NCBI RefSeq assembly: GCF_001598275.1
Contig: NZ_BCYQ01000009.1
Coordinates: 28,272 to 92,271 of the forward strand
Source: Moraxella oblonga NBRC 102422
Lineage (GTDB): Bacteria; Pseudomonadota; Gammaproteobacteria; Pseudomonadales; Moraxellaceae
Direction: 5' to 3'
Length of the DNA: 64,000 nucleotides
Every line of letters starts with the position of its first letter. The stretch's first letter is position 1. Below the pieces are notes generated by a model. That model ran no database searches, was not told where the DNA came from, and saw only the letters and a list, made by a program, of their open reading frames with translations. Made by a program: the position numbers and the translations under genes. Shown here in pieces: positions 34,744 to 45,554 of this stretch.

Positions 34744-36480
34744 ATGCCAACCGTTAGCCCAAAAATCACCCCCAAAAATCCTGCTTTTGACCACACCAAA
34801 TATCGCCCCTTTGAATTTGCTCCCAAGCTAGAAAACCGTACTTGGTGCGATAAACGTATTGAAAAAGCTCCTATTTGGTCAAGCGTGGATTTGCGAGATG
34901 GCAATCAAGCCTTGATTGACCCAATGACCATTGACCAAAAAATGAAGTTTTTTAAACTTTTGGTGGCGGTAGGTTTTAAAGAGATTGAAATTGGTTTTCC
35001 TTCTGCATCGCAAGTGGAATTTGATTTTACCAGAAAACTGATTGAAGAGGGGCATATCCCTGATGATGTAACGGTACAAGTCTTGGTGCAGGCTCGTGAG
35101 CATTTGATTGAGCGTACTTTTGAGAGTTTAAAAGGGGTTAAAAAAGCCATTGTGCATGTGTACAACAGTACATCAAGAGTACAACGAGAAAAAGTCTATC
35201 AACTAGATAAAGAGGGCATCAAGGCGATTGCGGTGCATGGAGCGACCTTGCTTCGTGATATTTCTAAACGCTATCCTGAAACCGAGTGGGCATTTCAGTA
35301 CAGTCCAGAGAGTTTTAGTCAAACCGAAACTGATTTTGCCATAGAGGTATGCCAAGCAGTCTGCGATGTTTGGCAACCACAAAATGGACAAAAGGTGATT
35401 TTAAACTTGCCAGCAACGGTAGAAGCATCTACCCCCAATCTGTACGCTGACCAAATTGAGTATTTTTGCCGTCATTTACCCAGTCGTAAAGACGTCATTA
35501 TCAGTCTACACACGCATAATGACCGTGGCTGTGGCGTGGCAGCAAGTGAGCTTGGTGTGATGGCGGGGGCCGACCGTGTGGAAGGCACGCTATTGGGAAA
35601 TGGTGAGCGTACGGGTAATATGGACATCGTTACTATGGCGATGAATCTTTATACACAAGGCATTGACCCAGAGCTTGATTTGTCGCAAGTCAGCGAAATC
35701 ATACAAGTGGTGAACGAATGCACCAATCTACCTGTGCACCCACGCCACGCCTATGCAGGTGAACTTGTATTTACGGCGTTTAGCGGTTCACATCAAGATG
35801 CGATTAAAAAGTCACTAGACTATAATGAGTCGCACCCAGAAACCCAAAAACATTGGGACGTGGCATATCTGCCCATTGACCCGATACATATTGGTCGTTC
35901 TTATCAAGATGTGGTGCGGATTAATAGCCAGTCTGGTAAGGGTGGGGCGGCTTATATTTTACAGCGTCATTTTGGTTTTAATTTGCCACGTTGGACACAG
36001 ATTGATTTTGCCAAAGTTGTGCAAAAAGAGGCAGAAAACTTGGCTCGTGAACTTAAAAATGATGAGCTTTTGGATATTTTTAGCAAAACTTTCCTTGTAC
36101 AAGAAACTTTTAAATTAAGCGATTACCAAATCAAAAATGTCAGTGGTGATGTATCTTTTGAAGGGCAAGTTGCCACCAACGAAGATGTATTACAAATCAT
36201 TGGAAAAGGAAATGGGGCGTTGTCAGCGTTTATTGATGGGCTTGTTAAGGTTACTGGCAAAGACATTCACGTTACCAATTATGCCGAACACGCCATTAAC
36301 ACCAAAGCCACCCCAAGCGTGCTTGATGATGAGCTTGGCGACAACCAAACCAACTCGGCGGCGGTGTCGTATGTTCAACTCAATGTTGGTGGTAAGGTCT
36401 ATTCAGGCATCGGCGTGTGCAACAGTACGGTATCGTCCATGTTAAAGGGTGTATTGTCGGCATTGTCGCAGGCGTGGTGA
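34744..36480 (+). CDS. leuA: 2-isopropylmalate synthase
   Basis: LeuA condenses acetyl-CoA with 2-oxoisovalerate, the first committed step to leucine. The 578-residue protein is of the long form (as in Corynebacterium and pseudomonads): catalytic TIM barrel with WSSVDLRDGNQALIDPM, VHVYNSTS, SLHTHNDRGCGVAASELGVMAGADRVEGTLLGNGERTGN (metal ligands), and a C-terminal allosteric domain from about residue 430 that would give leucine feedback. The start ATG at 34744 is used over the upstream GTG. A divergent Lrp-type gene shares the upstream region. A terminator follows. Confidence 0.96.
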   Translation: MPTVSPKITPKNPAFDHTKYRPFEFAPKLENRTWCDKRIEKAPIWSSVDLRDGNQALIDPMTIDQKMKFFKLLVAVGFKEIEIGFPSASQVEFDFTRKLIEEGHIPDDVTVQVLVQAREHLIERTFESLKGVKKAIVHVYNSTSRVQREKVYQLDKEGIKAIAVHGATLLRDISKRYPETEWAFQYSPESFSQTETDFAIEVCQAVCDVWQPQNGQKVILNLPATVEASTPNLYADQIEYFCRHLPSRKDVIISLHTHNDRGCGVAASELGVMAGADRVEGTLLGNGERTGNMDIVTMAMNLYTQGIDPELDLSQVSEIIQVVNECTNLPVHPRHAYAGELVFTAFSGSHQDAIKKSLDYNESHPETQKHWDVAYLPIDPIHIGRSYQDVVRINSQSGKGGAAYILQRHFGFNLPRWTQIDFAKVVQKEAENLARELKNDELLDIFSKTFLVQETFKLSDYQIKNVSGDVSFEGQVATNEDVLQIIGKGNGALSAFIDGLVKVTGKDIHVTNYAEHAINTKATPSVLDDELGDNQTNSAAVSYVQLNVGGKVYSGIGVCNSTVSSMLKGVLSALSQAW

Positions 36481-36487
36481 TTTTAAC

Positions 36488-36518
36488 CAAAAAGAGCGAA
36501 GCAATTCGCTCTTTTTTT
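36488..36518 (+). terminator. Intrinsic terminator of leuA
   Basis: Arms AAAGAGCGAA and TTCGCTCTTT with GCAA loop and seven T. Confidence 0.85.
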
Positions 36519-36980
36519 GGCAAAAAAAATTATTTAACATAATCCTAATGTTTTTTTGAATATAAAATCAATGGGGTGTGGATTTGATATGGTTATGGGC
36601 AAATATAAACTTGTTCTCAACTTGATGTGCCTACTTGATTTTTATCAGGGTGAACGAAAATTTGCTACCGCACTTAAATATAACTATTTTATCAGTCAAT
36701 AAAAATCATAATCTTATAGTAAAATCTATTTTGTTTGTGGTGAGCTTGCCAAACCCAACAAAAAAAACCGCTTCATCCAAAGGCTTGGCTTAGGGTAAGG
36801 GTTTTTGTATGATTTTGATGTGAATTAAATATCAATCAAGAAAAATAAATATAAAAATGGATACACCAAAACCTTAAAATCAACCATAATTCTGATACTA
36901 TTTGACGATAACGCATATTCAACCCAAACCAATTTTATGTTAAAATATTTTTGACTCAACGTAATTAACCACCCATTCTC
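36519..36980. other. Long intergenic stretch before the MscS gene
   Basis: No gene is supported. A 35-codon frame (36595-36702) has no clear ribosome binding site. A repeat at 36729-36829 has a partner at 52253-52350. The last 150 bases before the MscS-type gene are AT-rich and presumably hold its promoter, but no clear -35/-10 is visible. The stretch looks like repeat scars between two transcription units. Confidence 0.4.
36729..36829. repeat. Dispersed repeat of about 100 bases, copy B
   Basis: From TTTTGTTTGTGGTGAGC through AAAACCGCTTCATCC to TTTGATGTGAATTAA this matches copy A at 52253-52350 at roughly three of four bases by eye, in the same orientation. It holds no open frame. Confidence 0.6.
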
Positions 36981-38156
36981 ATGCAACCCATTCAAATATC
37001 CCTAGCAGATTTTTTTCATAAAATCTTTTATGATTTATACCAAAGTATTTATGTGTCGTTGGGTGGTTCGCTTGATGATGGGGTTATCAACTGGGCGGAG
37101 CGCGGCATTCGATTTTTAGAAGTTGGTATCAAGTGTGTCATCTTGCTTACTGTGATTGGTTTTTTTTATTGGTTATTTGTTTACATCGTCAAGCATTTAA
37201 AATGTAGGTTGCATTTATCCCAACGCCAAGTTTGGATTATTAGGGCGAATTTGCGTTATGCGTGGGTGGTGATGAGTATGTTGGCAATCATGACTCAAAT
37301 CGGCGTTGAAACCAAAACCATTGCCGCCACCGCCAAAGCAACCGCATGGGCAGGGTTTTATTATGTGCTTTGGGCAAATAGCGGACAGATTTTGGCAAGT
37401 ATTTTAAAACATTATGAATTAAATGCTTCCATTGAGCAGCTATTAAAAAATCTGATTTCTGTGCTGATTATGGTTTTGGCATTGGCGACTATTTTGGCAC
37501 AATTTGGGTTTGATATTGTATCGCTTGTAGCAGGTTTGGGTATTGTGGGTTTGGCGGTGGGTTTTGCTGCTCAAAGTACGCTTGCCAACTTCATCGCTGG
37601 GATTACCATTTTGGTGGAGCAGTCTTTTCAGGTGGGTGATTGGATTCGCATCAAAAACCAAGAAGGACGAGTGGTTAAAATCTCACTGCGAGCCACCCAA
37701 ATCCTAGACCGTGATAATATCATCATCATCATTCCCAACGCCACCATGTCGTCATCTGATGTGGTGAATCTCACCTCTAAAAAAATGATACGATTTGATG
37801 TGCCAACTCGCATTGAGCTTGATGCCAGTATTGAGGATGCACGCCAAGCGATTTTAAAAGCTCTCGCCAAAGATGAGGTTGTGCTACGCCAACCTGCCCC
37901 AACAGTAACGGTTGGTGAGATTGGTGATTATGCCGTTCATTTAGTGGTGCGGTTTTGGGTTGCTCCGTTGTCAGTAGCACGCATTCCTATCATCAAAGAA
38001 CAAATGCAAGAAAAAATCAAAAACAGCCTAGAAATGGCAGGCATGGTGATACCAAAAGTGGCGTTGTCGGTAGAATTGCCCAAAAGCCACATCAGTATCA
38101 CCGATGATATGACAAAGCCTGATTTGACCAAAACAGACATGGATGAGAGTGATTGA
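36981..38156 (+). CDS. MscS-family mechanosensitive channel
   Basis: A 391-residue MscS-type channel, which opens under membrane tension to release osmolytes. It has an amphipathic N-terminus (IQISLADFFHKIFYDLYQSIYVSLGG), membrane helices near residues 45-72, 90-115, 115-140 and 150-175, and the pore helix region VSLVAGLGIVGLAVGFAAQSTLANFIAGITILVEQSFQVGDWI with its Gly/Ala packing pattern. The cytosolic vestibule follows (LRATQILDRDNIIIIIPNATMSS, ARIPIIKEQMQEKIKNSLEMAG). It is larger than E. coli MscS (286) because of the N-terminal part. The rlmKL gene starts 60 bases downstream on the same strand. Confidence 0.9.
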   Translation: MQPIQISLADFFHKIFYDLYQSIYVSLGGSLDDGVINWAERGIRFLEVGIKCVILLTVIGFFYWLFVYIVKHLKCRLHLSQRQVWIIRANLRYAWVVMSMLAIMTQIGVETKTIAATAKATAWAGFYYVLWANSGQILASILKHYELNASIEQLLKNLISVLIMVLALATILAQFGFDIVSLVAGLGIVGLAVGFAAQSTLANFIAGITILVEQSFQVGDWIRIKNQEGRVVKISLRATQILDRDNIIIIIPNATMSSSDVVNLTSKKMIRFDVPTRIELDASIEDARQAILKALAKDEVVLRQPAPTVTVGEIGDYAVHLVVRFWVAPLSVARIPIIKEQMQEKIKNSLEMAGMVIPKVALSVELPKSHISITDDMTKPDLTKTDMDESD

Positions 38157-38216
38157 AATGGCGAATTTTTATCAATCATGTTATAATCAGAAGTTTATTT
38201 GTATAGAAAAAATACC

Positions 38217-41015
38217 ATGTTAATTTCGCCCTTTACTCATCTTAACCCCAATGCTTTTAAGATTGTCATTACCTGTGCAGACGGACTAGAAAATGCTCTT
38301 TTGATTGAGCTTGGTTTGTTTGACTTGGTAGGGCAAGTCATGCGAACAGGGCGAGTGTGTGCTACTGTATCTCTTAGTGATTTTTATAAAATCTGCTTAT
38401 ATAGCCGTGTGGCAAGTCGTGTGTTGCTCCCCATTGGTGAGTATTATTTTCGCCAAAAAAGTCAGACTGTCAACCAAGTGCGTGAAGTGAACGGCAAATC
38501 CATCACTCGTACAACAGAAATCAAAGTGGTGGATGAAGATGTTCCCTCTGCTTTATATGAGTTTGCCAGTCGTTATGACTGGACGAGCGTATTTGACGTG
38601 GACAGCACCTTTGCCATACGTCTGTCGGTAGATAAACGCCTGACAGCGAACCAACAATTTGCCACATTGCGTATCAAAGATGCTATTGCCGACTGCTTTA
38701 ATCGCATTTTGGGTAAGCGTCCCAACGTGGACAAATCTCCTGATTTTCACATCTATGCTCACGCAAGTCATGACCTTGTTGAACTGTATTTGGATTTGTC
38801 GGGTACAAGTTTGCACAGACGTGGCTATCGTGTAGCAAACACGGACGCACCCCTAAAAGAGAATTTGGCTTGTGCCTTACTCTACGAATGCGGTTGGCAT
38901 AAAGGTGAGCATGATGCACTCATTGATCCCATGTGCGGTTCTGGTACATTCATCAGTGAAGCACTGCTCATGAAAACCAACTATCCTGTGGGTATTGATA
39001 AAAAGTCAAACGAATTTGGTTTTTATCATTGGCAGTACCATGATGATGAGTTGTGGCAAACATTGGCAAATAATGCCCTAGACGAATTTCATGACAATCT
39101 TGCCAAACTTGAACAAGCCTTGGCAAATGGTCAATTTTGTGTGATTGCCACCGATGCTAACGCCAATGCGGTCAAAGCCTGCCACAAAAACCTCATTGCC
39201 TCTGCTCTTGCTCCCATCACTCATCATATCCACCTAGAACAGCGAACAGTTGCCCAACTGTCACCTGTGTTAAATAAAACAACCACCCTCCATCCACTCA
39301 TCATCACCAACCCTCCCTATGGTGAGCGACTTGGTGAGCGTGATTTCATCAAACCGTTGTATCAAGGTTTGGGCATGATTGTGGCAGATGCGTTGCGTGG
39401 TCGCTGTGAGCGTGCTGATATGGCGGTGCTGGCAAGCCATGTTGAGCATGCTGATACTTTACCTCTGTGTGAAGCCAATACTCTAAAATGTCATAATGGT
39501 GCGTTAAGTGTCTATTTTCGTTATGGGCAAATAGATTTTGATAAATCCAACCACACCACAACGGATTTGGTAGCTAATTTTTATAAAAAAGAAATTGAAA
39601 ATCCTGACGGTCAAGAATTTATTAACCGTTTACAAAAAAACCTCGCCCATTTAAAAAGAATTGCCTACAAAAATCATATTAGCAACATGAGAATTTATGA
39701 TGCAGATTTGCCAAATTATAATGTGGCAATTGATGTGTATGGTGATAAAATTCATGTTCAAGAATATGCTCCACCCAAACAAATTCCTGCTGATGTCGCC
39801 AAAATGCGATTTAATTTGGTGTTGTCTGCCGTACGAAATGTATTTGATGTCAATCGTGAAAGTATTTTTATCAAAACTCGTATGCGTCAATCAGGCAATG
39901 ACCAATACACCAAAACCGAAACCAAGCACAAAAAAATGTATGTCGCCCATGAGCACGGGGCTTACTTTTATGTTAATTTTACCGATTATTTAGATACAGG
40001 TCTATTTATTGACCACCGCAATATGCGTGAAATCATCAAAAATGAAAGTTGTGGCAAAAATGTCTTAAATCTTTTTGCTTATACTTGCACCGCCAGCGTG
40101 CATTCGGCAATGGGCGGAGCAAAATCAGTAACCAGCGTGGACTTGTCTGCCAATTATTTAAATTGGGGCAAACAAAACTTTGCTCTAAATGGACTTGATT
40201 TATCTGCCATGATAGATGATGAATTAAAATATCAATTTATTGCCACCGATGTGTTTGAATGGCTAAAAAACAATAGTGAACAATTTGATTTGATATTTAT
40301 AGACCCGCCCACTTTTTCAAATTCCAAAAAATTCAAAGGTACCTTTGATGTACAAAGAGACCATGTGGCATTAATCAGTCGTGCCATGAATAGGCTAACG
40401 GCTGACGGCGTACTGTATTTTAGCAACAACTTTACCAGATTTGAATTATCTGATGATGTCAAAAACCGCTATGATGTTGCCCCAATTACCGATAAGACCA
40501 TTGGTGTAGACTTTGATATTAAAAAACCCATTCATCAGAGTTTTAAAATCACCCATAAGAACCGCCAAGCCACCACCTATCATGTCCAAAGCGATTTTGA
40601 TACAGTGATTGAGGATTGGCAAGATGATGTTGATAAAGTTACCATACATCATAAAAAAGAAACAACTTTTAAAGATAAATCTTTTAAAGAAAAATCTTTT
40701 AATGATAAAAAATCAGATTTTAAAAGAAAAGATAATACACAAGGTGATTTTAAAAAATCACACAAACCATCTGGTTTTAAAAAATCAGATAATAAAAATA
40801 CCAAAAGTGGCATTAAAAATGCCAAAGCTCATTTTCAGGAAAATTTTGATAAAAATTTATCAAAATTGATTGATGTGCAAAATCATGCACCCACCAAACC
40901 AAAAATTCGTTATGAAAAAATCAATGGTCAATTAGTGGCAATGCCTGTACCTGATAAATCTGATGATACTGATGGTATTAATGCAATAAAAAAGTATCGT
41001 ATAAAATCCAAATAA
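38217..41015 (+). CDS. rlmL: Bifunctional 23S rRNA methyltransferase RlmKL with long basic tail
   Basis: RlmKL makes m2G2445 (RlmL half) and m7G2069 (RlmK half) in 23S rRNA. Order: a THUMP domain near residues 50-155, the RlmL methyltransferase with DPMCGSGTFISEALLM and NPPYGERLGERD, then RlmK with TRMRQSGNDQYTK, LDTGLFIDHRNMR, LNLFAYTCTASVHSAMGGA and IDPPTFSNSKKF. The core ends near residue 790 with the KNRQATTYHV region. A tail of about 140 residues follows, repetitive and Lys/Asp/Phe-rich (FKDKSFKEKSFNDKK, FKKSHKPSGFKKSDNK). E. coli RlmKL has 702 residues, this one 932. The ATG at 38217 is preferred over an upstream TTG. ttcA follows after 15 bases. Confidence 0.93.
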   Translation: MLISPFTHLNPNAFKIVITCADGLENALLIELGLFDLVGQVMRTGRVCATVSLSDFYKICLYSRVASRVLLPIGEYYFRQKSQTVNQVREVNGKSITRTTEIKVVDEDVPSALYEFASRYDWTSVFDVDSTFAIRLSVDKRLTANQQFATLRIKDAIADCFNRILGKRPNVDKSPDFHIYAHASHDLVELYLDLSGTSLHRRGYRVANTDAPLKENLACALLYECGWHKGEHDALIDPMCGSGTFISEALLMKTNYPVGIDKKSNEFGFYHWQYHDDELWQTLANNALDEFHDNLAKLEQALANGQFCVIATDANANAVKACHKNLIASALAPITHHIHLEQRTVAQLSPVLNKTTTLHPLIITNPPYGERLGERDFIKPLYQGLGMIVADALRGRCERADMAVLASHVEHADTLPLCEANTLKCHNGALSVYFRYGQIDFDKSNHTTTDLVANFYKKEIENPDGQEFINRLQKNLAHLKRIAYKNHISNMRIYDADLPNYNVAIDVYGDKIHVQEYAPPKQIPADVAKMRFNLVLSAVRNVFDVNRESIFIKTRMRQSGNDQYTKTETKHKKMYVAHEHGAYFYVNFTDYLDTGLFIDHRNMREIIKNESCGKNVLNLFAYTCTASVHSAMGGAKSVTSVDLSANYLNWGKQNFALNGLDLSAMIDDELKYQFIATDVFEWLKNNSEQFDLIFIDPPTFSNSKKFKGTFDVQRDHVALISRAMNRLTADGVLYFSNNFTRFELSDDVKNRYDVAPITDKTIGVDFDIKKPIHQSFKITHKNRQATTYHVQSDFDTVIEDWQDDVDKVTIHHKKETTFKDKSFKEKSFNDKKSDFKRKDNTQGDFKKSHKPSGFKKSDNKNTKSGIKNAKAHFQENFDKNLSKLIDVQNHAPTKPKIRYEKINGQLVAMPVPDKSDDTDGINAIKKYRIKSK

Positions 41016-41030
41016 AAGAATGAGTAATCC

Positions 41031-42119
41031 ATGAATAATAGTAATCCAAATTTAAACCCAAATCTTGATAATGATGATTTACAAATCATTCAAATGCTAT
41101 CACACCAATCTGATGAATTGCATCAGACAGATGATGACGATGATGAAGGTGATGAAGTGCATGATTTTGATGATGGCATCAAATCTGTTCGCTTTAAAAA
41201 ACTGCAAAAGAAAATCAGAAAAGAAGTGTCGTGGGCAATTCGTGATTTTAATATGATTGAAAATGGCGATGTCGTAATGGTCTGTATTTCTGGTGGAAAA
41301 GACAGTTTTACTCTCCTTGATATTTTATTATTTTTAAAACGCATTGCTCCCATTGATTTTGAAGTGGTGGCGGTAAATCTTGACCAAAAACAGCCTAATT
41401 TCCCTGAACATATTTTGCCAGAATATTTATCAAAACAAGGCATTCCTTATTATATCTTGGAAAAAGATACTTATAGCATTGTCAAACAAGTTGTGCCAGA
41501 GGGCAAAACTTATTGCTCAGCGTGTTCAAGACTTCGCCGTGGGTCATTATATGGTTTTGCCAAACAAATTGGGGCAACCAAAGTGGCACTTGGTCATCAC
41601 AGAGATGATATTTTGGCAACTTTCTTTTTAAATTTATTTCACGGCGGTAGTTTAAAAGCAATGCCCCCCAAATTACTTTCGGACGATAAACAAAATATCT
41701 TAATTCGCCCGCTTGCCTATGTTGCCGAAAAAGACATTATTAAATATGCCCATTATAAAGCATTTCCCATTATTCCTTGTGGTCTTTGTGGCAGTCAAGA
41801 AAACCTACAACGGGCGATGATTAATGATATGTTGCGTGAATGGGATAATGCCCACCCAAAACGACTGGCGAGTATGTTTAAAGCCCTACAAAATGTCGCC
41901 CCAAGTCAATTAGCTGATAGAGAGCTGTTTGATTTTGAAAGTTTAAAAGTTCAAAGAAACGATGATGAAAGGCTTTTTGAAGGCGATAATATTCAAGTAG
42001 GGGTGGCAGATAAACTTGCGGATATGGGTTTACCTGTGAATCCAAAGGTGCAAACCTTTAATCCCAAATTTGATAAACAAAAGGATAATAAAATCCCAGT
42101 GATAAATCCTTTATTGTAA
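41031..42119 (+). CDS. ttcA: tRNA 2-thiocytidine synthase TtcA
   Basis: TtcA thiolates C32 of certain tRNAs using ATP and a [4Fe-4S] cluster. The PP-loop SGGKDS is at residues 87-92. Cluster cysteines are in [14 protein letters not shown] (C-x-x-C) and the later [14 protein letters not shown]. The 362 residues exceed E. coli (311): an acidic Asn/Asp-rich N-terminus of about 55 residues precedes [18 protein letters not shown], and a short charged C-terminus follows. It starts 15 bases after rlmKL and may share its transcript, giving a two-gene RNA-modification unit. Confidence 0.94.
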   Translation: MNNSNPNLNPNLDNDDLQIIQMLSHQSDELHQTDDDDDEGDEVHDFDDGIKSVRFKKLQKKIRKEVSWAIRDFNMIENGDVVMVCISGGKDSFTLLDILLFLKRIAPIDFEVVAVNLDQKQPNFPEHILPEYLSKQGIPYYILEKDTYSIVKQVVPEGKTYCSACSRLRRGSLYGFAKQIGATKVALGHHRDDILATFFLNLFHGGSLKAMPPKLLSDDKQNILIRPLAYVAEKDIIKYAHYKAFPIIPCGLCGSQENLQRAMINDMLREWDNAHPKRLASMFKALQNVAPSQLADRELFDFESLKVQRNDDERLFEGDNIQVGVADKLADMGLPVNPKVQTFNPKFDKQKDNKIPVINPLL

Positions 42120-42146
42120 TAAAAAAATAGCAAATAAAAGGTTGTG

Positions 42147-42878
42147 ATGATGAATAGATTTATTGGTGTTATCATTTTGTCGGCAATGCTATTGAATGGT
42201 TGTGCGACAGTATATACTGTTAGTAGTGCAAACGATGTGCGATATAGAAAGCAAACCGCCTTATCCGAAAAAATTATTGCAGTAGGCAAACCAAAATCCC
42301 CAATACCATCACACCCTTATGCAATGGTACTGGTTGGAGAGACGCATAGTATTTTGGTTAATCCAACACCAAGTGCCAAAATTCCACAAAATTTATTTAA
42401 TCAAATTTTTGATAAAGTAGATTTGAATTATTTGTATTTGACTACGACCAATGACGGCACAAGCAAATCATTGGAACTTGATATGGGTAAAGACCCTGTC
42501 GGTATGCCAAAAATCAACCAAGAAGTGCGTTTTTTATTTTCTAAGCCAAGAAATTTGATAAAAACCAACGAACAAAAAACATTGGAAAATTTGGGATTTG
42601 ATTGCCAAACACATAATGATAATTCAGCAAATTTAATATGCACGCAAATGGTGAATACCAGCTTTACTTTGGCTCAAAAAGTTCAGAATGCTCACAATAT
42701 CCCTTACCGTTTTAAAGAACCTTTGGTGATTCATTTTAATTATAAGCAATCCCATAAACAGCCTGCTCGTTTGTTATTGACACCCCTTGCATTGGTTTTG
42801 GATGTGATTACTTTGCCAATCATCATTCCTGTGGCAGGAATGGTGGCGTATGGATTATCGCAATGGGACGGAACCTAA
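42147..42878 (+). CDS. Uncharacterised lipoprotein
   Basis: A 243-residue lipoprotein (lipobox LNGC, C19) that I cannot assign. After the lipid anchor come a charged region, PYAMVLVGETHSILVNPTP near residue 60, a Lys/Asn/Asp-rich middle with two or three Cys, and a hydrophobic C-terminal segment PARLLLTPLALVLDVITLPIIIPVAGMVAYGLSQW that is probably membrane-inserted. Such tails occur in YceK-like small lipoproteins (ending P-L-x-L-x-x-D-x-x-x-x-P), so it may be a long relative. Either of two adjacent ATGs could start it. It is convergent with the next gene, 7 bases apart. Confidence 0.65.
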   Translation: MMNRFIGVIILSAMLLNGCATVYTVSSANDVRYRKQTALSEKIIAVGKPKSPIPSHPYAMVLVGETHSILVNPTPSAKIPQNLFNQIFDKVDLNYLYLTTTNDGTSKSLELDMGKDPVGMPKINQEVRFLFSKPRNLIKTNEQKTLENLGFDCQTHNDNSANLICTQMVNTSFTLAQKVQNAHNIPYRFKEPLVIHFNYKQSHKQPARLLLTPLALVLDVITLPIIIPVAGMVAYGLSQWDGT

Positions 42879-42885
42879 TGCCGAT

Positions 42886-43701
42886 TTATTTTTTATAACG
42901 GTGCTTATCTTCGTCTTGACCGTATTTTTTATCAAACACCATATAATAGATTGCAGAGCAATTACCCATATTCAAACTTGGTGTTACCCCAACATAATCC
43001 GTCATCGCAAAGTAAAATTGTTGTGGACGATTTGGGCAAATAAATTGTAAAACAATGGGAGCGTTAATACTGCTATAAGGTTCGTATAAGGTTGGTATTT
43101 GAAATACGCCCGTGTCAGAAGTATCTTTGGGGATGTTACCATAACCCTCTACAACATTAATAAACTCTCTGATGGTAACAATAGGGTCATCATAGGTTGA
43201 GCTATGGCTATCTTTTAATTCAAAATCCAAAAAGACACTTTTGGTATAACCATTGTCATCGGTAACACCAAATGTTTCTAACAAAACTTTTCTGCTATTG
43301 CCACCGCTTTCAATGACAAGAACATAAGGTGTATTTTTTGCCACATAATGTTGTTTGTGTTGGCGATGGAATTTGGAAAAACGAAATTTATATTCATATT
43401 TGCCATTTTCTTTACTAATGAGTACAATTTGTTCTTTCCAGTAATTAGAAAATAGCAAATGTTTTTCTTTGTCATCGCTGGCGATTTCCAGATTTTGTGA
43501 TTGCTTGGCATTAAAATCATTAATGATGGTAATTTTATCCAACGCACTTGGGGGTACGGTCATAGCTACGCAATTTGCGTGGCAATCGTCGTTTGGCACT
43601 TGGGGTAATGTTGGGTGTTTATTGCCTTGTTGCATATTCGCAAAACCAATATTTGCCAACACAACATTTGCCAATATCACTATTTTAATCATCATTTTCA
43701 T
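42886..43701 (-). CDS. Uncharacterised exported protein
   Basis: A 271-residue protein with a signal peptide (MKMMIKIVILANVVLANIGFA) and no recognised domain. The mature part is polar, with Cys in DDCHANCVAM near residue 42 and later Cys near residues 223 and 251. It has a central beta-like portion (EQIVLISKENGKYEYKFRFSK, TPYVLVIESGGNSRKVLLETFGVTDDNGY) and the ending NCSAIYYMVFDKKYGQDEDKH. Periplasmic or secreted location is likely; function is not seen. Upstream on the same strand is a truncated reading frame that may once have been its partner. Confidence 0.6.
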   Translation of the reverse strand: MKMMIKIVILANVVLANIGFANMQQGNKHPTLPQVPNDDCHANCVAMTVPPSALDKITIINDFNAKQSQNLEIASDDKEKHLLFSNYWKEQIVLISKENGKYEYKFRFSKFHRQHKQHYVAKNTPYVLVIESGGNSRKVLLETFGVTDDNGYTKSVFLDFELKDSHSSTYDDPIVTIREFINVVEGYGNIPKDTSDTGVFQIPTLYEPYSSINAPIVLQFICPNRPQQFYFAMTDYVGVTPSLNMGNCSAIYYMVFDKKYGQDEDKHRYKK

Positions 43702-43711
43702 AGCAAATCCC

Positions 43712-43918
43712 TCATTGACTCAAAAAAATATTAACCAATGCAATCAGCTCTTCTGGTTCATCAAGCAATAAGCTATCAATTAAAACATATTTTAAATAAA
43801 TGGTTTTACCTTGTCTTAAATAAGAAAAACAAACATCATTATCATGAATATTGATTTTTATGGCATAATAGACATTTTGTTTGGTGCTAAACCATAATAA
43901 AAATGTGTTTTGATTGGC
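43712..43918 (-). pseudogene. Truncated reading frame without a start codon
   Basis: A 68-codon frame without ATG, bounded upstream by a stop, ends with TGA 11 bases before the start of the exported-protein gene. Its product (about VYYAIKINIHDNDVCF, LRQGKTIYLKYVLIDSLLLDEPEEL) has gene-like composition but no start codon other than rare ones, which suggests a 5'-truncated gene. A run of nine C lies just beyond its 5' end (43924-43932); changing its length would not open the frame, since a stop follows in the same register. Confidence 0.45.
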
Positions 43919-44035
43919 TTAAACCCCCCCCCATTCAAAGTTGTATGGTGTCAGCTTTCAATGGGGATGAGCTAGGGATTGCATCTGCCAAACCCTAAAT
44001 CCTATAATTCTTTTGGTGTGTATGTGATTTTTAAA
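43919..44035. other. Short non-coding stretch with poly-C run
   Basis: Holds nine consecutive C at 43924-43932 and little else. No gene or RNA fold is seen here. It continues into the argB terminator hairpin. Confidence 0.4.
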
Positions 44036-44071
44036 ATGCAAAACCAAAACACAGTGGCTGTGTTGTGGTTT

Positions 44072-44073
<2 letters not shown>
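44036..44073 (-). terminator. Probable terminator of argB
   Basis: Arms AAAACCACAACACAG and CTGTGTTTTGGTTTT on the minus strand (one mismatch region), reaching the argB stop. The T-run after it is short, so confidence is moderate. Confidence 0.55.
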
Positions 44074-45525
<1,452 letters not shown>

Positions 45526-45554
45526 GATTTACCCAAAGCTTGGCTCATATTAAA

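Noticed and set aside
36595..36702. Small 35-codon gene before the MscS gene
   Set aside because: No ribosome binding site of note and no conserved features; the stretch lies beside a non-coding repeat.
40660..40850. AT-rich end of rlmKL as a frameshifted run into intergenic DNA
   Set aside because: The frame stays open for about 140 codons with a consistent Lys/Phe/Asp pattern and ends just before ttcA, so it reads as a true tail.
43924..43932. Nine-C run as a phase-variation switch for the adjacent start-less frame
   Set aside because: On the minus strand an ATG precedes the G-run, but in the register needed for the 68-codon frame a TAA follows directly after the run, so changing the run length cannot open that frame.
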